This document shows, piece after piece, positions 1 to 8,709 of a stretch of DNA of 64,000 bases. The DNA lies in the NCBI GenBank assembly GCA_964529305.1, contig CAZGUX010000228.1, positions 1 to 64,000 on the forward strand, written 5' to 3'. Under the pieces are notes generated by a model. The model saw nothing but the letters and a program-made list of their open reading frames with translations. It was not told the DNA's origin and made no database searches. The translations under genes and the position numbers were made by a program. Position 1 is the first letter of the stretch, and each line of letters starts with the position of its first letter. The stretch is from CAZGUX01 sp964529305. Lineage in GTDB: Bacteria; Acidobacteriota; Terriglobia; Bryobacterales; Bryobacteraceae.

Positions 1-330
1 GATGTCCCAGAGGGCCATGTCGATTCCCGGATAGGCGAAGCATGCGGTATGCTGCCTCCACGACCAGATGCCTCGGCGCCACAGTTCGGCGCGAATCGCC
101 TCGCTTTCCCAGGGACTGCGGCCGATGACGAACGGACGCATGCCTTCGAGAGCCGCCAGTACGGATTCCAGGTTGGCCCCGCTGCAACTCTCTCCCCAGC
201 CGGTCAGGCCGTCGTCGGTCGTGGCTTTGACGACTACATCGGTGACGCCGTCCCGGTTGACGAGCGAACTCACCTCGCGATGCGTGTATGCGATGCTGAC
301 GGGAATGAACTCGAGTTGGGTGACCTTCAT
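1..330 (-). CDS. Mandelate racemase/muconate lactonizing enzyme family protein (N-terminal part, runs off the left edge)
   Basis: Reading leftward from the ATG at 330 gives 110 codons with no stop before the window edge. The product looks like the N-terminal capping domain of the enolase superfamily: a beta strand at residues 31-37, the GWGE signature at 44-47 and the closing helix IDMALWD at about 103-109. The catalytic barrel lies outside the window. Family members abstract a proton alpha to a carboxylate, often dehydrating or cycloisomerising sugar acids. It has no signal peptide, unlike the Tat-exported relative at 54416. It is divergent from the MFS transporter at 379, which fits uptake and breakdown of a sugar acid; that link is inferred. 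Confidence 0.8.
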   Translation of the reverse strand, partial: MKVTQLEFIPVSIAYTHREVSSLVNRDGVTDVVVKATTDDGLTGWGESCSGANLESVLAALEGMRPFVIGRSPWESEAIRAELWRRGIWSWRQHTACFAYPGIDMALWDI

Positions 331-378
331 GGGGCGGCGATCAGGTACGATTTGAAAACTGCCAAATCAGTGTAGCTC

Positions 379-1668
379 ATGCCCACTTCTCTGCCGCGCG
401 CGCGATTTGCCGTCGTCTCCCTGATGGTCGTTTTCAGCGTGATGAACTACTTCGACCGCACGATCATGTCGATCGCCGGGCCGGAAATGATGAAGGAGTT
501 CGGGATCGCGCCCACGCAAATGGGGTTTGTCTATTCGGCCTTCGTGCTGAGTTACGCGCTGTTCATGATGCCGGGTGGCCAACTCGCGGACGTCGTGGGA
601 CCTCGCGCCGCGCTCACCCTGATGGGCCTGGGAGCCGCGTTGTTCACGGGACTGACGGCGTTCGGCGGCACGCCGGGACTGGGCACTCTCATCGGCGTGG
701 TGCCCGCGCTGCTGATGATCCGCCTTCTGATGGGCATCTTCACCGCGCCGCTCTACCCGTCCTGCGCCCGCATGTGCGGAAACTGGATTCCGGTCGCGCA
801 GATGGCTCGCACGCAGGGGTTCATCATCGGCGGCGCCTCCCTGGGCGGGGCTGTCGCGCCCATCCTCTTCAAGGCCCTGATGGGCCGTTGGGGATGGCGC
901 TTCTCGTTTGTCGCAGCCGCTCTCGCGACCGCCGTCCTGGCGATCGTCTGGAGGCTTACGGTCCGCGACCATCCCGCTTCCGCCGTCGCGGCCACGCCCG
1001 TACGGTCGATCCCGCTCTCGTCGTGGCGGCCGCTTCTCGTCAACCGCAATCTGCTGCTGCTCACGGCTGCCTACGCCGCGGTGGGATACTTCGCCTACAT
1101 CTTTTACTACTGGATTTATTACTATTTTGGCGAGGTCCGGCACATGGGCTTTGAACAGAGCGCCCGATTCACGACGCTGGTCCTGGTGGTCAACGGACTG
1201 ATGATTCCTTTCGGCGGATGGCTTTCGGACCGGTTGACGCGGGCGCATGGCGAACGGATTGGACGGCGCCTCGTGCCGTTTGCCGGGCTGTTGCTGAGTG
1301 CGGTCCTGCTGTACGCCGGCACGCACGCGGCGGGCGATTGGACCACCGTGTGGCTGATGGCGTTCGCGATGGGTTTCGCGTCGTTCTGCGAAGGGCCGTT
1401 CTGGGCCATGGCGATCGCGATCGGCGGCGAGCAGGTTGGGGCGGCCTGCAGTATCCTCAACACCGGATCGAACCTGGCCGGTTTCCTCGCGCCGGCGTTG
1501 ACGCCGCTGATCGCCTCTTACGCGGGATGGTCCTGGGGACTGTACTTCGGTTGTCTGGTGGTTCTTCTCGGAGCCATTGCCTGCTGGCGGGTGGACCTGG
1601 AGCGGCCTCGCCCGGTCGCCGCGCAGGCGCCGAGTGTTGTGGAAGAGTCGGGGAGACCGGCATCATGA
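379..1668 (+). CDS. MFS transporter, anion:cation symporter type
   Basis: A 429-residue polytopic membrane protein with about 12 hydrophobic segments and a central cytoplasmic loop near residue 200. The N-terminus has MNYFDRTIMSIAGP, followed by the MFS loop motif GGQLADVVGPR after the second helix; both resemble the ACS branch that imports hexuronates, galactonate and other organic anions. A second basic loop motif, GGWLSDRLTRAHGER, follows helix 8. It overlaps the next gene by ATGA at 1665-1668, so the two are probably translated together. The divergent enolase-superfamily gene to the left suggests a sugar-acid substrate, which the sequence alone does not prove. Confidence 0.85.
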   Translation: MPTSLPRARFAVVSLMVVFSVMNYFDRTIMSIAGPEMMKEFGIAPTQMGFVYSAFVLSYALFMMPGGQLADVVGPRAALTLMGLGAALFTGLTAFGGTPGLGTLIGVVPALLMIRLLMGIFTAPLYPSCARMCGNWIPVAQMARTQGFIIGGASLGGAVAPILFKALMGRWGWRFSFVAAALATAVLAIVWRLTVRDHPASAVAATPVRSIPLSSWRPLLVNRNLLLLTAAYAAVGYFAYIFYYWIYYYFGEVRHMGFEQSARFTTLVLVVNGLMIPFGGWLSDRLTRAHGERIGRRLVPFAGLLLSAVLLYAGTHAAGDWTTVWLMAFAMGFASFCEGPFWAMAIAIGGEQVGAACSILNTGSNLAGFLAPALTPLIASYAGWSWGLYFGCLVVLLGAIACWRVDLERPRPVAAQAPSVVEESGRPAS

Positions 1669-2774
1669 GAAGACGAGACTGCCTTGGGGTCGCCCTGGCG
1701 CCGATTGCACGGGCAGATGCGGATTCCCCTCCCGACGTCCGTTCGGTTGCGCCGGACCTGACGGTTCCCGGGATGAGCGGCGGAGAGGCGGGTCCTGGGA
1801 AACGGGTCCGGCAGAGCCTGCCCGAGTATGCGCGTTCGGATGTACATCATCTGCTCTATCTGCCGGCCGAGTGGAAGCCGGGGAAGCGCTATCCCGTGAT
1901 GGTGGACTACCCCGGAAACGGGCCGTACCGCAATGCGTTCGGAGACGTCTCGACCGGGGAAGTGGAGGACTGCCGCCTGGGCTACGGGATCACGGGCGGC
2001 CGAGAGTTCTTGTGGGTGTCGATGCCGTTCGTGAATCCGGCCGAAGGCAGGAATCAGACCCAGTGGTGGGGCAGCGTGGAGGCGACGGTCGATTATTGCA
2101 TCAAGGCCATCCGCCTGGTTTGCGAGGAGTTCGGCGGCGATCCGTCGGCCGTCATCCTGACGGGCTTTTCGAGGGGAGCCATCGCCTGCAACGTGATCGG
2201 CCTCGCCAATGACCGCATCGCCGACGTCTGGCTGGCGTTTGTTCCCTACAGCCATTACGACGGCGTGCGGAAGTGGAACTGGCCGGGCAGCGATCGGGAG
2301 TCGGCGCTCGAGCGACTCGGCAGGCTGCGAGGACGGGCGTCGTTCATCTGTCACGAGGCGTCGGTCGAGGACACGCGGCGCTACGTTGAAGGGTTGGGCA
2401 TCCAGGCGCCGTTCACGTTCGAGGCGGTGCCCTATCGGAATCACAACCCCGATTGGGCATTGCGCGACATCCCGCTGCGGCGGCAGGTGCGACGCTGGCT
2501 TCAGGATGTGCTGGAGCGGAGGCCCGGCACCTCGGCCATCCGCGGGCAGGTCGCCGACCGGCGGGGCCGGCCGATTTCCGGAGTCCGGATCGAAAGCGGG
2601 GAGACCCACTGGACGCTTACAGACCGGGGAGGGCGGTTCACGCTGAAAGGTCTGACCCGCATTCCGCGAGTGGTCGGGGCAACGCAGGCAGGACAGCGAT
2701 TTGAGCCTGCCGCGGTGGAGGTCGACCTGTCCTCAGGCGCTGAAGGCCGAGCGGATTTCCGGGCCGTCAGGTAA
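1665..2774 (+). CDS. Alpha/beta-hydrolase (esterase-like) with C-terminal carboxypeptidase-regulatory-like domain
   Basis: The ATG at 1665 overlaps the transporter's stop and gives 369 residues; a frame open further upstream lies inside the transporter gene and is not needed. Residues 60-310 look like an esterase D/PHB-depolymerase-type alpha/beta hydrolase with the nucleophile elbow GFSRG around Ser169. The last ~75 residues (IRGQVADRRGRPISGVRIES...) form a carboxypeptidase-D regulatory-like beta-sandwich, common on exported enzymes. The N-terminus starts MRRRDCLGVALAPIARA, a poor but possible export signal. The substrate is unknown; an ester in a carbohydrate or sugar-acid route is plausible from the neighbours. 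Its stop overlaps the convergent DUF1501 gene by 8 bases. Confidence 0.7.
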   Translation: MRRRDCLGVALAPIARADADSPPDVRSVAPDLTVPGMSGGEAGPGKRVRQSLPEYARSDVHHLLYLPAEWKPGKRYPVMVDYPGNGPYRNAFGDVSTGEVEDCRLGYGITGGREFLWVSMPFVNPAEGRNQTQWWGSVEATVDYCIKAIRLVCEEFGGDPSAVILTGFSRGAIACNVIGLANDRIADVWLAFVPYSHYDGVRKWNWPGSDRESALERLGRLRGRASFICHEASVEDTRRYVEGLGIQAPFTFEAVPYRNHNPDWALRDIPLRRQVRRWLQDVLERRPGTSAIRGQVADRRGRPISGVRIESGETHWTLTDRGGRFTLKGLTRIPRVVGATQAGQRFEPAAVEVDLSSGAEGRADFRAVR

Positions 2775-4218
2775 GAAGGTCGCGCGCTACCGTGCCATGC
2801 ACGTCGGTCAGGCGGTAGTGCCGGCCCTGGAATTTGTACGTCAGCCGGGTGTGGTCGACTCCCATGCAATGCATCATGGTTGCGTGCAGATCGTGGACTT
2901 CCATGGGCTTTTCGACGATGTTGTAGCTGAAGTCGTCGGTCGCGCCATAGGTGAGGCCGCCCTTGATGCCGCCTCCCGCCAGCCACATGCTGAAGCAGCG
3001 GGGATGGTGGTCGCGGCCGTAGGTAACGTCGGTCAGCGCGCCTTGCGAGTACACGGTGCGGCCGAACTCGCCACCCCAGACCACCAGCGTGTCGTCGAGC
3101 AAACCCCTTCGTTTGAGGTCGAGGACCAGGGCCGCCGAGGCCTGGTCGGTTTGGGCGCACTGGCCGCGGATCTGCTTGGGCAGGTCGCCGTGCTGGTCCC
3201 AGCCGCGGTGGAACAACTGGATGAACCGCACGCCACGCTCGGCCAGGCGCCGCGCCAACACGCAGTTGGCCGCGTAGGTGCCCGGCTTCCGCGAGTCGGA
3301 GCCATAGAGTTCAAAGGTGGATTCCGGTTCCTTGGAGAGGTCGGTCAGCTCAGGCACCGACGATTGCATGCGATACGCCATCTCGTATTGAGAGATGCGG
3401 GTCTGAATCTCCGGATCCTGGTATTCCTTGAACTTGAGTTCGTTCATGCGGGCCAGATCGTCGAGAAACCGGCGGCGCGCATCGCCGGAATAGCCGTCGG
3501 GGTTCGACAGATACAAAACGGGGTCGGCCCCGGAACGGAACTTGACGCCTTGATATCGCGTGGGCAGGAACCCGCTGCCCCACTGCCGGTCGGCGAGGGC
3601 CTGGGAGTTGCCGACGCCCTGGGAGACCATCACGACAAAGGCGGGCAGGTCCTGATTCTCGCTGCCCAGACCATAGGCGACCCAGGAGCCGATGCTGGGC
3701 CTGCCGGCAAGCTGGAAGCCGGTTTGGAAGAACGTCACGGCGGGGTCGTGGTTGATCGCTTCGGTCCGCAGCGAACGAATCACGCAGAGGTCGTCGGCCA
3801 CCTTCGCCGTGTGGGGCAGCAATTCGCTGAGTTCGATTCCACTCTGGCCGTGCTTTGCGAACTTGAAGATCGACGGCGCAGTGGGGAACTTCGACTGAAA
3901 GGCCGTCATGCCGGTGAGGCGCTGGCCCATCCGGACGGAGGCGGGCAGATCGAGACCGCGCATCTTCTCCAACTGCGGCTTGTAGTCGAACAGGTCGATT
4001 TGCGAAGGGCCGCCGTGCTGGAAAAGGTAAATGACCCGCTTGGCTTTGCCGGCGAAGTGGGGCAGGCCGGACAAACCGTTGGAACGCCGGTCGGAGACCG
4101 GCGTCACGGAGTCGGCGGCAAGCAGGGAGCCGAGCGCGGTCAGGCCAACGCCTCCGCTGGCGAGGCTGAACAGGTGACGGCGGGTCAATTGCAGTTTGCG
4201 GTAATCCAGTGGGTCCAC
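2767..4218 (-). CDS. DUF1501 domain protein (Tat-exported, sulfatase/phosphatase-like fold)
   Basis: Starts at GTG 4218; AAGGAG lies 8 bases upstream, inside the end of the PSD1 gene, so translation is probably coupled. The 483 residues begin with a twin-arginine signal (TRRHLFSLASGG) and continue as a DUF1501 protein: FQHGGPSQIDLFDYKP near residues 67-82, QLFHRGWDQHGDLP in the middle, and VVWGGEFGRT followed by GRDHHPRCFSMWLAGGGI. The fold is related to alkaline phosphatase/sulfatase, but no activity is established. In Planctomycetes and Acidobacteria these proteins pair with PSD1 cytochrome proteins, as here, and are thought to act on extracellular polysaccharide. Confidence 0.92.
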   Translation of the reverse strand: MDPLDYRKLQLTRRHLFSLASGGVGLTALGSLLAADSVTPVSDRRSNGLSGLPHFAGKAKRVIYLFQHGGPSQIDLFDYKPQLEKMRGLDLPASVRMGQRLTGMTAFQSKFPTAPSIFKFAKHGQSGIELSELLPHTAKVADDLCVIRSLRTEAINHDPAVTFFQTGFQLAGRPSIGSWVAYGLGSENQDLPAFVVMVSQGVGNSQALADRQWGSGFLPTRYQGVKFRSGADPVLYLSNPDGYSGDARRRFLDDLARMNELKFKEYQDPEIQTRISQYEMAYRMQSSVPELTDLSKEPESTFELYGSDSRKPGTYAANCVLARRLAERGVRFIQLFHRGWDQHGDLPKQIRGQCAQTDQASAALVLDLKRRGLLDDTLVVWGGEFGRTVYSQGALTDVTYGRDHHPRCFSMWLAGGGIKGGLTYGATDDFSYNIVEKPMEVHDLHATMMHCMGVDHTRLTYKFQGRHYRLTDVHGTVARDLLT

Positions 4219-4222
4219 GGGG

Positions 4223-7200
4223 TCACTCCTTCGTGATCGCTTCGTCGAGATTCAGGACGAGGCTCGCGACCGACGCGTAGGCGGCCAGTTCCTTGGGATT
4301 CAGCGCGGGGTCAGGGGGCGTGTCGCCCTGCCGCAGATATCGGAGGGCGGCGTCTTCTTTCCCCGCGAAGTGATCCAGATGGTAATTGAGGTTATTGCGC
4401 AGGACTTCCGCTTCCGCCGGCGAGGGCGCGCGGCCGGTGACCAGGCGGAATCCAAAGCGGAGGCGCGAGCCGGCCTCATCGCCGCCTTCCCGGATCATCC
4501 GCCGGCCGATCCACCGCGCGGCCTCGATGAACGTGACATCGTTCATCAGGTTGAGCGCCTGCAAGGGAGTGTTGGTGCGGTTCTCGCGGACCACGCAGGC
4601 CTCGCGGTTGGCCGCGTCGAAGTTCATCATCATGGGCGGAGCGACCGTGCGCTTCCAGAACGTATAGAGGCTGCGGCGATACAAATCCGGCCCCTTGCTC
4701 TGGACGTACTCCATGTCCTGCATGATGAGGTCCTTCCACAAACCTTCGGGCTGATAGGGCCGGACGGAAGGTCCGCCCAGTTTCGGTGTCAAGAGCCCGG
4801 CCGCGAGCAAGGCCTGGTCGCGCACCATCTCCGCGGGCATCCGGACGCGAGGTCCGCGAGCCACCAGGCGGTTCTCCGGGTCCCGTTGCAGCAACTCGGA
4901 TGAGGCCTTCGAAGACTGGCGATAGGCGGCGCTCATCACGATAGTCTTCAACATGGCCTTGGTGTCCCAGCCGCCGTCGATGAAACGGGTAGCGAGCCAA
5001 TCGAGCAACTCCGGATGCGAGGGCCACTCGCCCTGGGCGCCGAAGTCCTCGGTGGTTTTCACCAGGCCGATCCCGAAGAGGATCTGCCACATCCGATTGA
5101 CGGCGACGCGGGCCAGCAGGGGATTGCCGGGGTCGACCAGCCACCGGGCAAAGCCGAGACGGTTGTGCGGAGCGCCGGCCGGCAAGGGAGGCAGAACCTC
5201 AGGAAGACCGGGGTCTACCGCTTCACCGGGAGTGCTGTAGTGGCCGCGAATCAGGAAGTGCGTCTGGCGGCGTTGCGGCCGCTCCGCCATGACCATGACG
5301 GTGGGGAAGGTGCGTTCGAGTTGGTCGCGTTCACTGCGCAAGGATTCGAGGCGGGACCAGGCTTCGCGTACATCGGCCGGGGCGGCGTTCGCGAGGAACT
5401 GCCAACGAAGAGCGTTGGTCTCGGCAGCGCTTCGCTGGGCGGCGGGTTTGGCCGCGAGGCGATCGAGGGGTGAGCCCACGGCCGCGGCCGCGATCTGGTC
5501 TTCGGGAACGACGCGCGAATAGAGACGCACCTCATCGATCCAGCCGCGAAAGCGATTCTTCGGACCGCCTCCGCCGCCGATGCGTAGCGGTTCGGTGAAT
5601 TTTGAGCCGGCATTGCGGAACGGCCGGTAGAGCGTCTCCATGCCGACGGTGAATTCCACGGGCCGGCCATCGACAAACAACCGGATGCTTTCCGCCATCT
5701 TCGACCCTGCGTACGTGACCGCGACATGATGCCACTTGCCCGCCGAAAGCACCGGACCGGTCTCCACGCGGAGGGCGTCGTTGACGTAGTTGCTGGTGAG
5801 GTGGAAGTGCAGTTTGCCATCGACGGCGTAAAGCCCGTAGCCTTTGCCTTCCGGCTTGTCGCTCATGCGGGTGACCACGGCGCCGTTGGGCGTCGTGCCG
5901 GAGCGGATCCACGCAGTGATCGAGAACCGGTCGTCAATGTCGAAGGCGCCCGCGCCGGGCGCCAGCAGCAGCGACGTGCCGTCGAGGCGGGCGGCCTGCC
6001 CGGCCAACCCTGGGACGAAGCCCACGTCGCCGGCCGGTTTCAAGTCGCCCGTCTGTTCGAGCGGAAACGAAGAAGCCAGTTCTGCCCGGGGCGCCCAGAA
6101 TTGCGGCTCTTTCCCGGCGAGCGACTGCTCCCAGTCGTGCTGCGATTTTGCGAGCAGGTCCGCGCGGCTCTTCAGAAAACCCTCGGCCGCGGCGATCTTC
6201 CGGTTCATGGCGTCGAGGGCGGATTGCTGCTCGCGCGTCGGCGCCGGAATCAGCGGCGGCGAGTTCCCGTACTTCATGGCCCGGCCGTTTTCGGGGATGT
6301 TGTTGAAGTAGGCGAAGAACCGGTAGAACTCTTTCTGGGTGATCGGATCGTAGTTGTGGTTGTGGCAGCGCGCGCAACCCATCGTCAAGCCGAGGAAGAC
6401 CGTTGAGGTGGTCTCGACGCGGTCGACCACGTATTCGACGGCGTACTCTTCCGGGATAATCCCGTCTTCTGTATTGGCACGGTGGTTGCGGCTGAAGCCG
6501 GTGGCGATCTTCTGGTCGAGCGTAGCTCCCGGCAGCAGGTCTCCGGCGATCTGCTCGAGCGTGAACTGGTCAAAGGGTTCATTGCGGTTGAACGCGTCGA
6601 TGACCCAATCGCGCCAGCGCCACATCTCGCGCTCGCCGTCGAACTGATAGCCGTTGGTGTCGGCGTAGCGCGCCGCGTCCAGCCAGCGGGCCGCCATTCG
6701 CTCACCGTAGCGGGGGGAGGAGAGAAGGCGGTCGACCACTTTTTCGTACGCCCGGGCGGAAGTGTCACCCAGGAAAGAATCGATTTCGGCCGGCGTCGGG
6801 GGCAGCCCGGTCAAATCGAGAGACACGCGCCGGATCAGGGTCTCGCGGGAGGCTTCCGGAGAGGGGGCCAGCCCTTCGCGCTGGAGGCGGGCCAGCACGA
6901 ACCGGTCAATCGGATTTCGGGGCCATGCGCTTTCGACCGGCGGCACGGCCGGGCGTTTGGGCGGGAGGAAGGACCAGTGCTTTTCCCATTTCGCCCCCTG
7001 CGCGATCCAGTCGCGCAGCGTGGCGATCTGGGCATCGGTCAGGCTGAGTCCTGTGTGGACGGGCGGCATCCGCATCGCCCGCTTTTCGGCGGTGATGCGC
7101 TGGATGAGGACGCTCTGTTCGGGCTTCCCTTCGACCACGGCGCGCCGTCCGCCCAGGTCGGCCTTGGCGGCGGCTTCGCTGTCGAGACGGAGGGGAATGC

Positions 7201-7333
7201 GCTTGACGGCCGCGTCGGGGCCGTGGCAGGAGAAGCACTTGTCGGACAGGATCGGGCGCACGTCGCGATTGAACTCGATGGGAGAGGCCGCCATCGAGGC
7301 CGCCGCAGTGAGAGCCAATGCCCAGGAGCGCAT
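4223..7333 (-). CDS. PSD1 / planctomycete cytochrome C domain protein (DUF1549, LamG, DUF1553)
   Basis: A 1036-residue exported protein with an N-terminal hydrophobic signal. One c-type haem site, CFSCH at residues 33-37, lies in a planctomycete-type cytochrome C domain. A DUF1549 domain follows (about 145-350, with GYQFDGEREMWRWRDW and CARCHNHNYDPI), a LamG/concanavalin-like domain (about 430-620, with GKWHHVAVTYAG) and a DUF1553 domain (about 700-970, ending with NRTNTPLQALNLMND). CARCHNH holds a second CxxCH, common in this family. The gene just downstream is the usual DUF1501 partner, so the two form an operon. The biochemical role is unknown; LamG suggests binding to a polymer. Confidence 0.93.
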   Translation of the reverse strand: MRSWALALTAAASMAASPIEFNRDVRPILSDKCFSCHGPDAAVKRIPLRLDSEAAAKADLGGRRAVVEGKPEQSVLIQRITAEKRAMRMPPVHTGLSLTDAQIATLRDWIAQGAKWEKHWSFLPPKRPAVPPVESAWPRNPIDRFVLARLQREGLAPSPEASRETLIRRVSLDLTGLPPTPAEIDSFLGDTSARAYEKVVDRLLSSPRYGERMAARWLDAARYADTNGYQFDGEREMWRWRDWVIDAFNRNEPFDQFTLEQIAGDLLPGATLDQKIATGFSRNHRANTEDGIIPEEYAVEYVVDRVETTSTVFLGLTMGCARCHNHNYDPITQKEFYRFFAYFNNIPENGRAMKYGNSPPLIPAPTREQQSALDAMNRKIAAAEGFLKSRADLLAKSQHDWEQSLAGKEPQFWAPRAELASSFPLEQTGDLKPAGDVGFVPGLAGQAARLDGTSLLLAPGAGAFDIDDRFSITAWIRSGTTPNGAVVTRMSDKPEGKGYGLYAVDGKLHFHLTSNYVNDALRVETGPVLSAGKWHHVAVTYAGSKMAESIRLFVDGRPVEFTVGMETLYRPFRNAGSKFTEPLRIGGGGGPKNRFRGWIDEVRLYSRVVPEDQIAAAAVGSPLDRLAAKPAAQRSAAETNALRWQFLANAAPADVREAWSRLESLRSERDQLERTFPTVMVMAERPQRRQTHFLIRGHYSTPGEAVDPGLPEVLPPLPAGAPHNRLGFARWLVDPGNPLLARVAVNRMWQILFGIGLVKTTEDFGAQGEWPSHPELLDWLATRFIDGGWDTKAMLKTIVMSAAYRQSSKASSELLQRDPENRLVARGPRVRMPAEMVRDQALLAAGLLTPKLGGPSVRPYQPEGLWKDLIMQDMEYVQSKGPDLYRRSLYTFWKRTVAPPMMMNFDAANREACVVRENRTNTPLQALNLMNDVTFIEAARWIGRRMIREGGDEAGSRLRFGFRLVTGRAPSPAEAEVLRNNLNYHLDHFAGKEDAALRYLRQGDTPPDPALNPKELAAYASVASLVLNLDEAITKE

Positions 7334-7393
7334 CGTGTTCCTGATTTTACAACGAGCCAGGGCGGCAGGGCCGATTGGTCGCCCAGGCGTGAA

Positions 7394-7454
7394 GATTCAT
7401 ATTTGAATCGGCGCGGCGCCTGCCTGGCTCACTTCAGGGGCATAATGCTAGCAT
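7394..7454. promoter_or_regulatory. Two dyads in the divergent promoter region of PSD1 and the BrnA-like gene
   Basis: GATTCATATTTGAATC at 7394-7409 is a near-perfect 16-bp palindrome with 6-bp perfect outer arms, and ATGCTAGCAT at 7445-7454 is a perfect 10-bp palindrome. They lie between the start of the leftward PSD1 gene (7333) and the rightward ribbon-helix-helix-type gene (7506). Antitoxins of that fold often bind such sites in their own promoters, so autoregulation is a reasonable inference. CATAAT at 7441-7446 could be a -10 box, but no good -35 box is visible. Confidence 0.35.
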
Positions 7455-7505
7455 CGTGCCGTGGGCAATCTGCGATTTGCCTGGATTCGCGAAGAACCCT
7501 AACCG

Positions 7506-7745
7506 ATGAAGGCAGAATACGATTTTTCCAAGTCCCGCAAGAACCCGTACGCGAAACAACTGAAGCGACAGATCACGATCCGGATCGAGGTCTCATCGGT
7601 CGAGTACTTCCAGCAATTGGCCGCGGAGTTGGGAATCCCGTATCAGAACCTGATCAACCTCTTTCTTCGAGACTGCGCGGCAAAGAAGAGCAGGCCTGTG
7701 CTTGCGTGGGTCAGTACCGACGCACGCCGGCCTTCGCGCCGCTGA
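7506..7745 (+). CDS. BrnA-like / CopG-type antitoxin family protein, orphan
   Basis: A 79-residue basic protein. The start MKAEYDFSKSRKNPYAK matches the conserved opening of BrnA-type antitoxins (the YDFSK motif), followed by the strand QITIRIEV and two helices ending YQNLINLFLRDCAAK, as expected for a ribbon-helix-helix DNA-binding fold. BrnA normally neutralises the RelE-like RNase BrnT encoded just upstream. No brnT is visible here: the upstream 170 bases carry only dyads and the PSD1 promoter side. It may therefore be an orphan antitoxin or a stand-alone small regulator. The last ~15 residues are not conserved-looking, so the C-terminal end may be an extension. Confidence 0.65.
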   Translation: MKAEYDFSKSRKNPYAKQLKRQITIRIEVSSVEYFQQLAAELGIPYQNLINLFLRDCAAKKSRPVLAWVSTDARRPSRR

Positions 7746-7769
7746 CGGGTCCCGCCAGCGTACACGGCC

Positions 7770-8696
7770 TCACGAGCCCAGCACTTTCTCCAGATCGGCC
7801 GGGTCGCCAAATTTCGCGCATTTCCACGAACTGTCGATGTTCCGGAGCAAACCCGTCAAGACCGCTCCGGCGCCCACCTCGACGAACCGCTCCACCCCTT
7901 TGGACGCCAGGACGCGCATCGACTCGTGCCACCGAACCGGGTTCGGCACCTGCTGGTACAAACCTTCGCGCGCCCTGGCGCCCGTGGTCACCTCGCGCGC
8001 CTGCCAGTTGTTGATCAACGGGATAGATAAGTCGGCGAATGCCGTGGCCTCGAGATCGGCGCGCAGCCTCTCCTGGGCTGGAGCCATCAACGGACAGTGG
8101 AAGGGTGCGCTCACCGGCAGCAGCACGGCTCGTTTCGCCCCGGCAGCCTTGGCCAGTTCCATGGCCCGACCGACCGCCGCGGCATGACCGGCGATGACGA
8201 TCTGATCGGGCGAGTTCAGATTGGCGGCGGTGACCACTTCGCCTTGCGCCGCTTCCGCCAGCACGCCATCGAGGGCCGCCTCCGGCATCTTCAGGAGCGC
8301 GGCCATCGCGCCCACGCCCTCCGGCACGGCCTGCTGCATGTACTGGCCCCGCTTGCGCACCAGGCGGACCGCATCGGCAAACGGCAGGGAACCCGCGGCT
8401 ACTAGAGCCGAATATTCGCCCAGGCTGTGTCCGGCCACGTAGGCCGCGTGCACGCCATTCTCGCGAAGGACGGCCAGAGCGGCGACCGAGACCGTCAGCA
8501 ACGCCGGTTGCGTGTTTTCGGTGAGTCGCAGCTGATCCTCGGGACCTTCAAAACAAAGGCGCGAAATGGCGAAGCCGAGAGATTCATCGGCCTCTTCGAA
8601 CACCCGGCGCGCGGAAGGGTACTGGTCGTGGAGGGCTTTGCCCATACCGGGGGATTGAGAGCCCTGGCCGGGAAACAGGAAGGCAACAACGGACAT
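7770..8696 (-). CDS. fabD: Malonyl-CoA:ACP transacylase FabD
   Basis: A 308-residue cytosolic enzyme that moves malonyl from CoA to acyl carrier protein at the start of fatty acid synthesis. It begins FLFPGQGSQSPGMG, has the nucleophile elbow GHSLG with Ser91 and the catalytic His200 in SAPFHCPLM; length and motif spacing match the Escherichia coli enzyme. It lies 13 bases downstream of the regA stop on the same strand, so it is probably the last gene of a regB-regA-fabD transcript. No other fab genes are adjacent, which is unusual since fabD often sits with fabH, fabG and acpP. No strong ribosome site is visible before its ATG. Confidence 0.95.
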   Translation of the reverse strand: MSVVAFLFPGQGSQSPGMGKALHDQYPSARRVFEEADESLGFAISRLCFEGPEDQLRLTENTQPALLTVSVAALAVLRENGVHAAYVAGHSLGEYSALVAAGSLPFADAVRLVRKRGQYMQQAVPEGVGAMAALLKMPEAALDGVLAEAAQGEVVTAANLNSPDQIVIAGHAAAVGRAMELAKAAGAKRAVLLPVSAPFHCPLMAPAQERLRADLEATAFADLSIPLINNWQAREVTTGARAREGLYQQVPNPVRWHESMRVLASKGVERFVEVGAGAVLTGLLRNIDSSWKCAKFGDPADLEKVLGS

Positions 8697-8709
8697 GCTT
8701 TTATTCTAA

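Noticed and set aside
2701..4236. Long open frame on the plus strand, about 510 codons
   Set aside because: It lies antisense to the DUF1501 gene; its composition is that of a high-GC shadow and it has no domain, while the minus strand has clear family motifs and a strong ribosome site.
6482..8014. Open plus-strand frame of about 510 codons
   Set aside because: Antisense to the PSD1 gene and running across the BrnA-like gene and fabD; no motif and no start signal.
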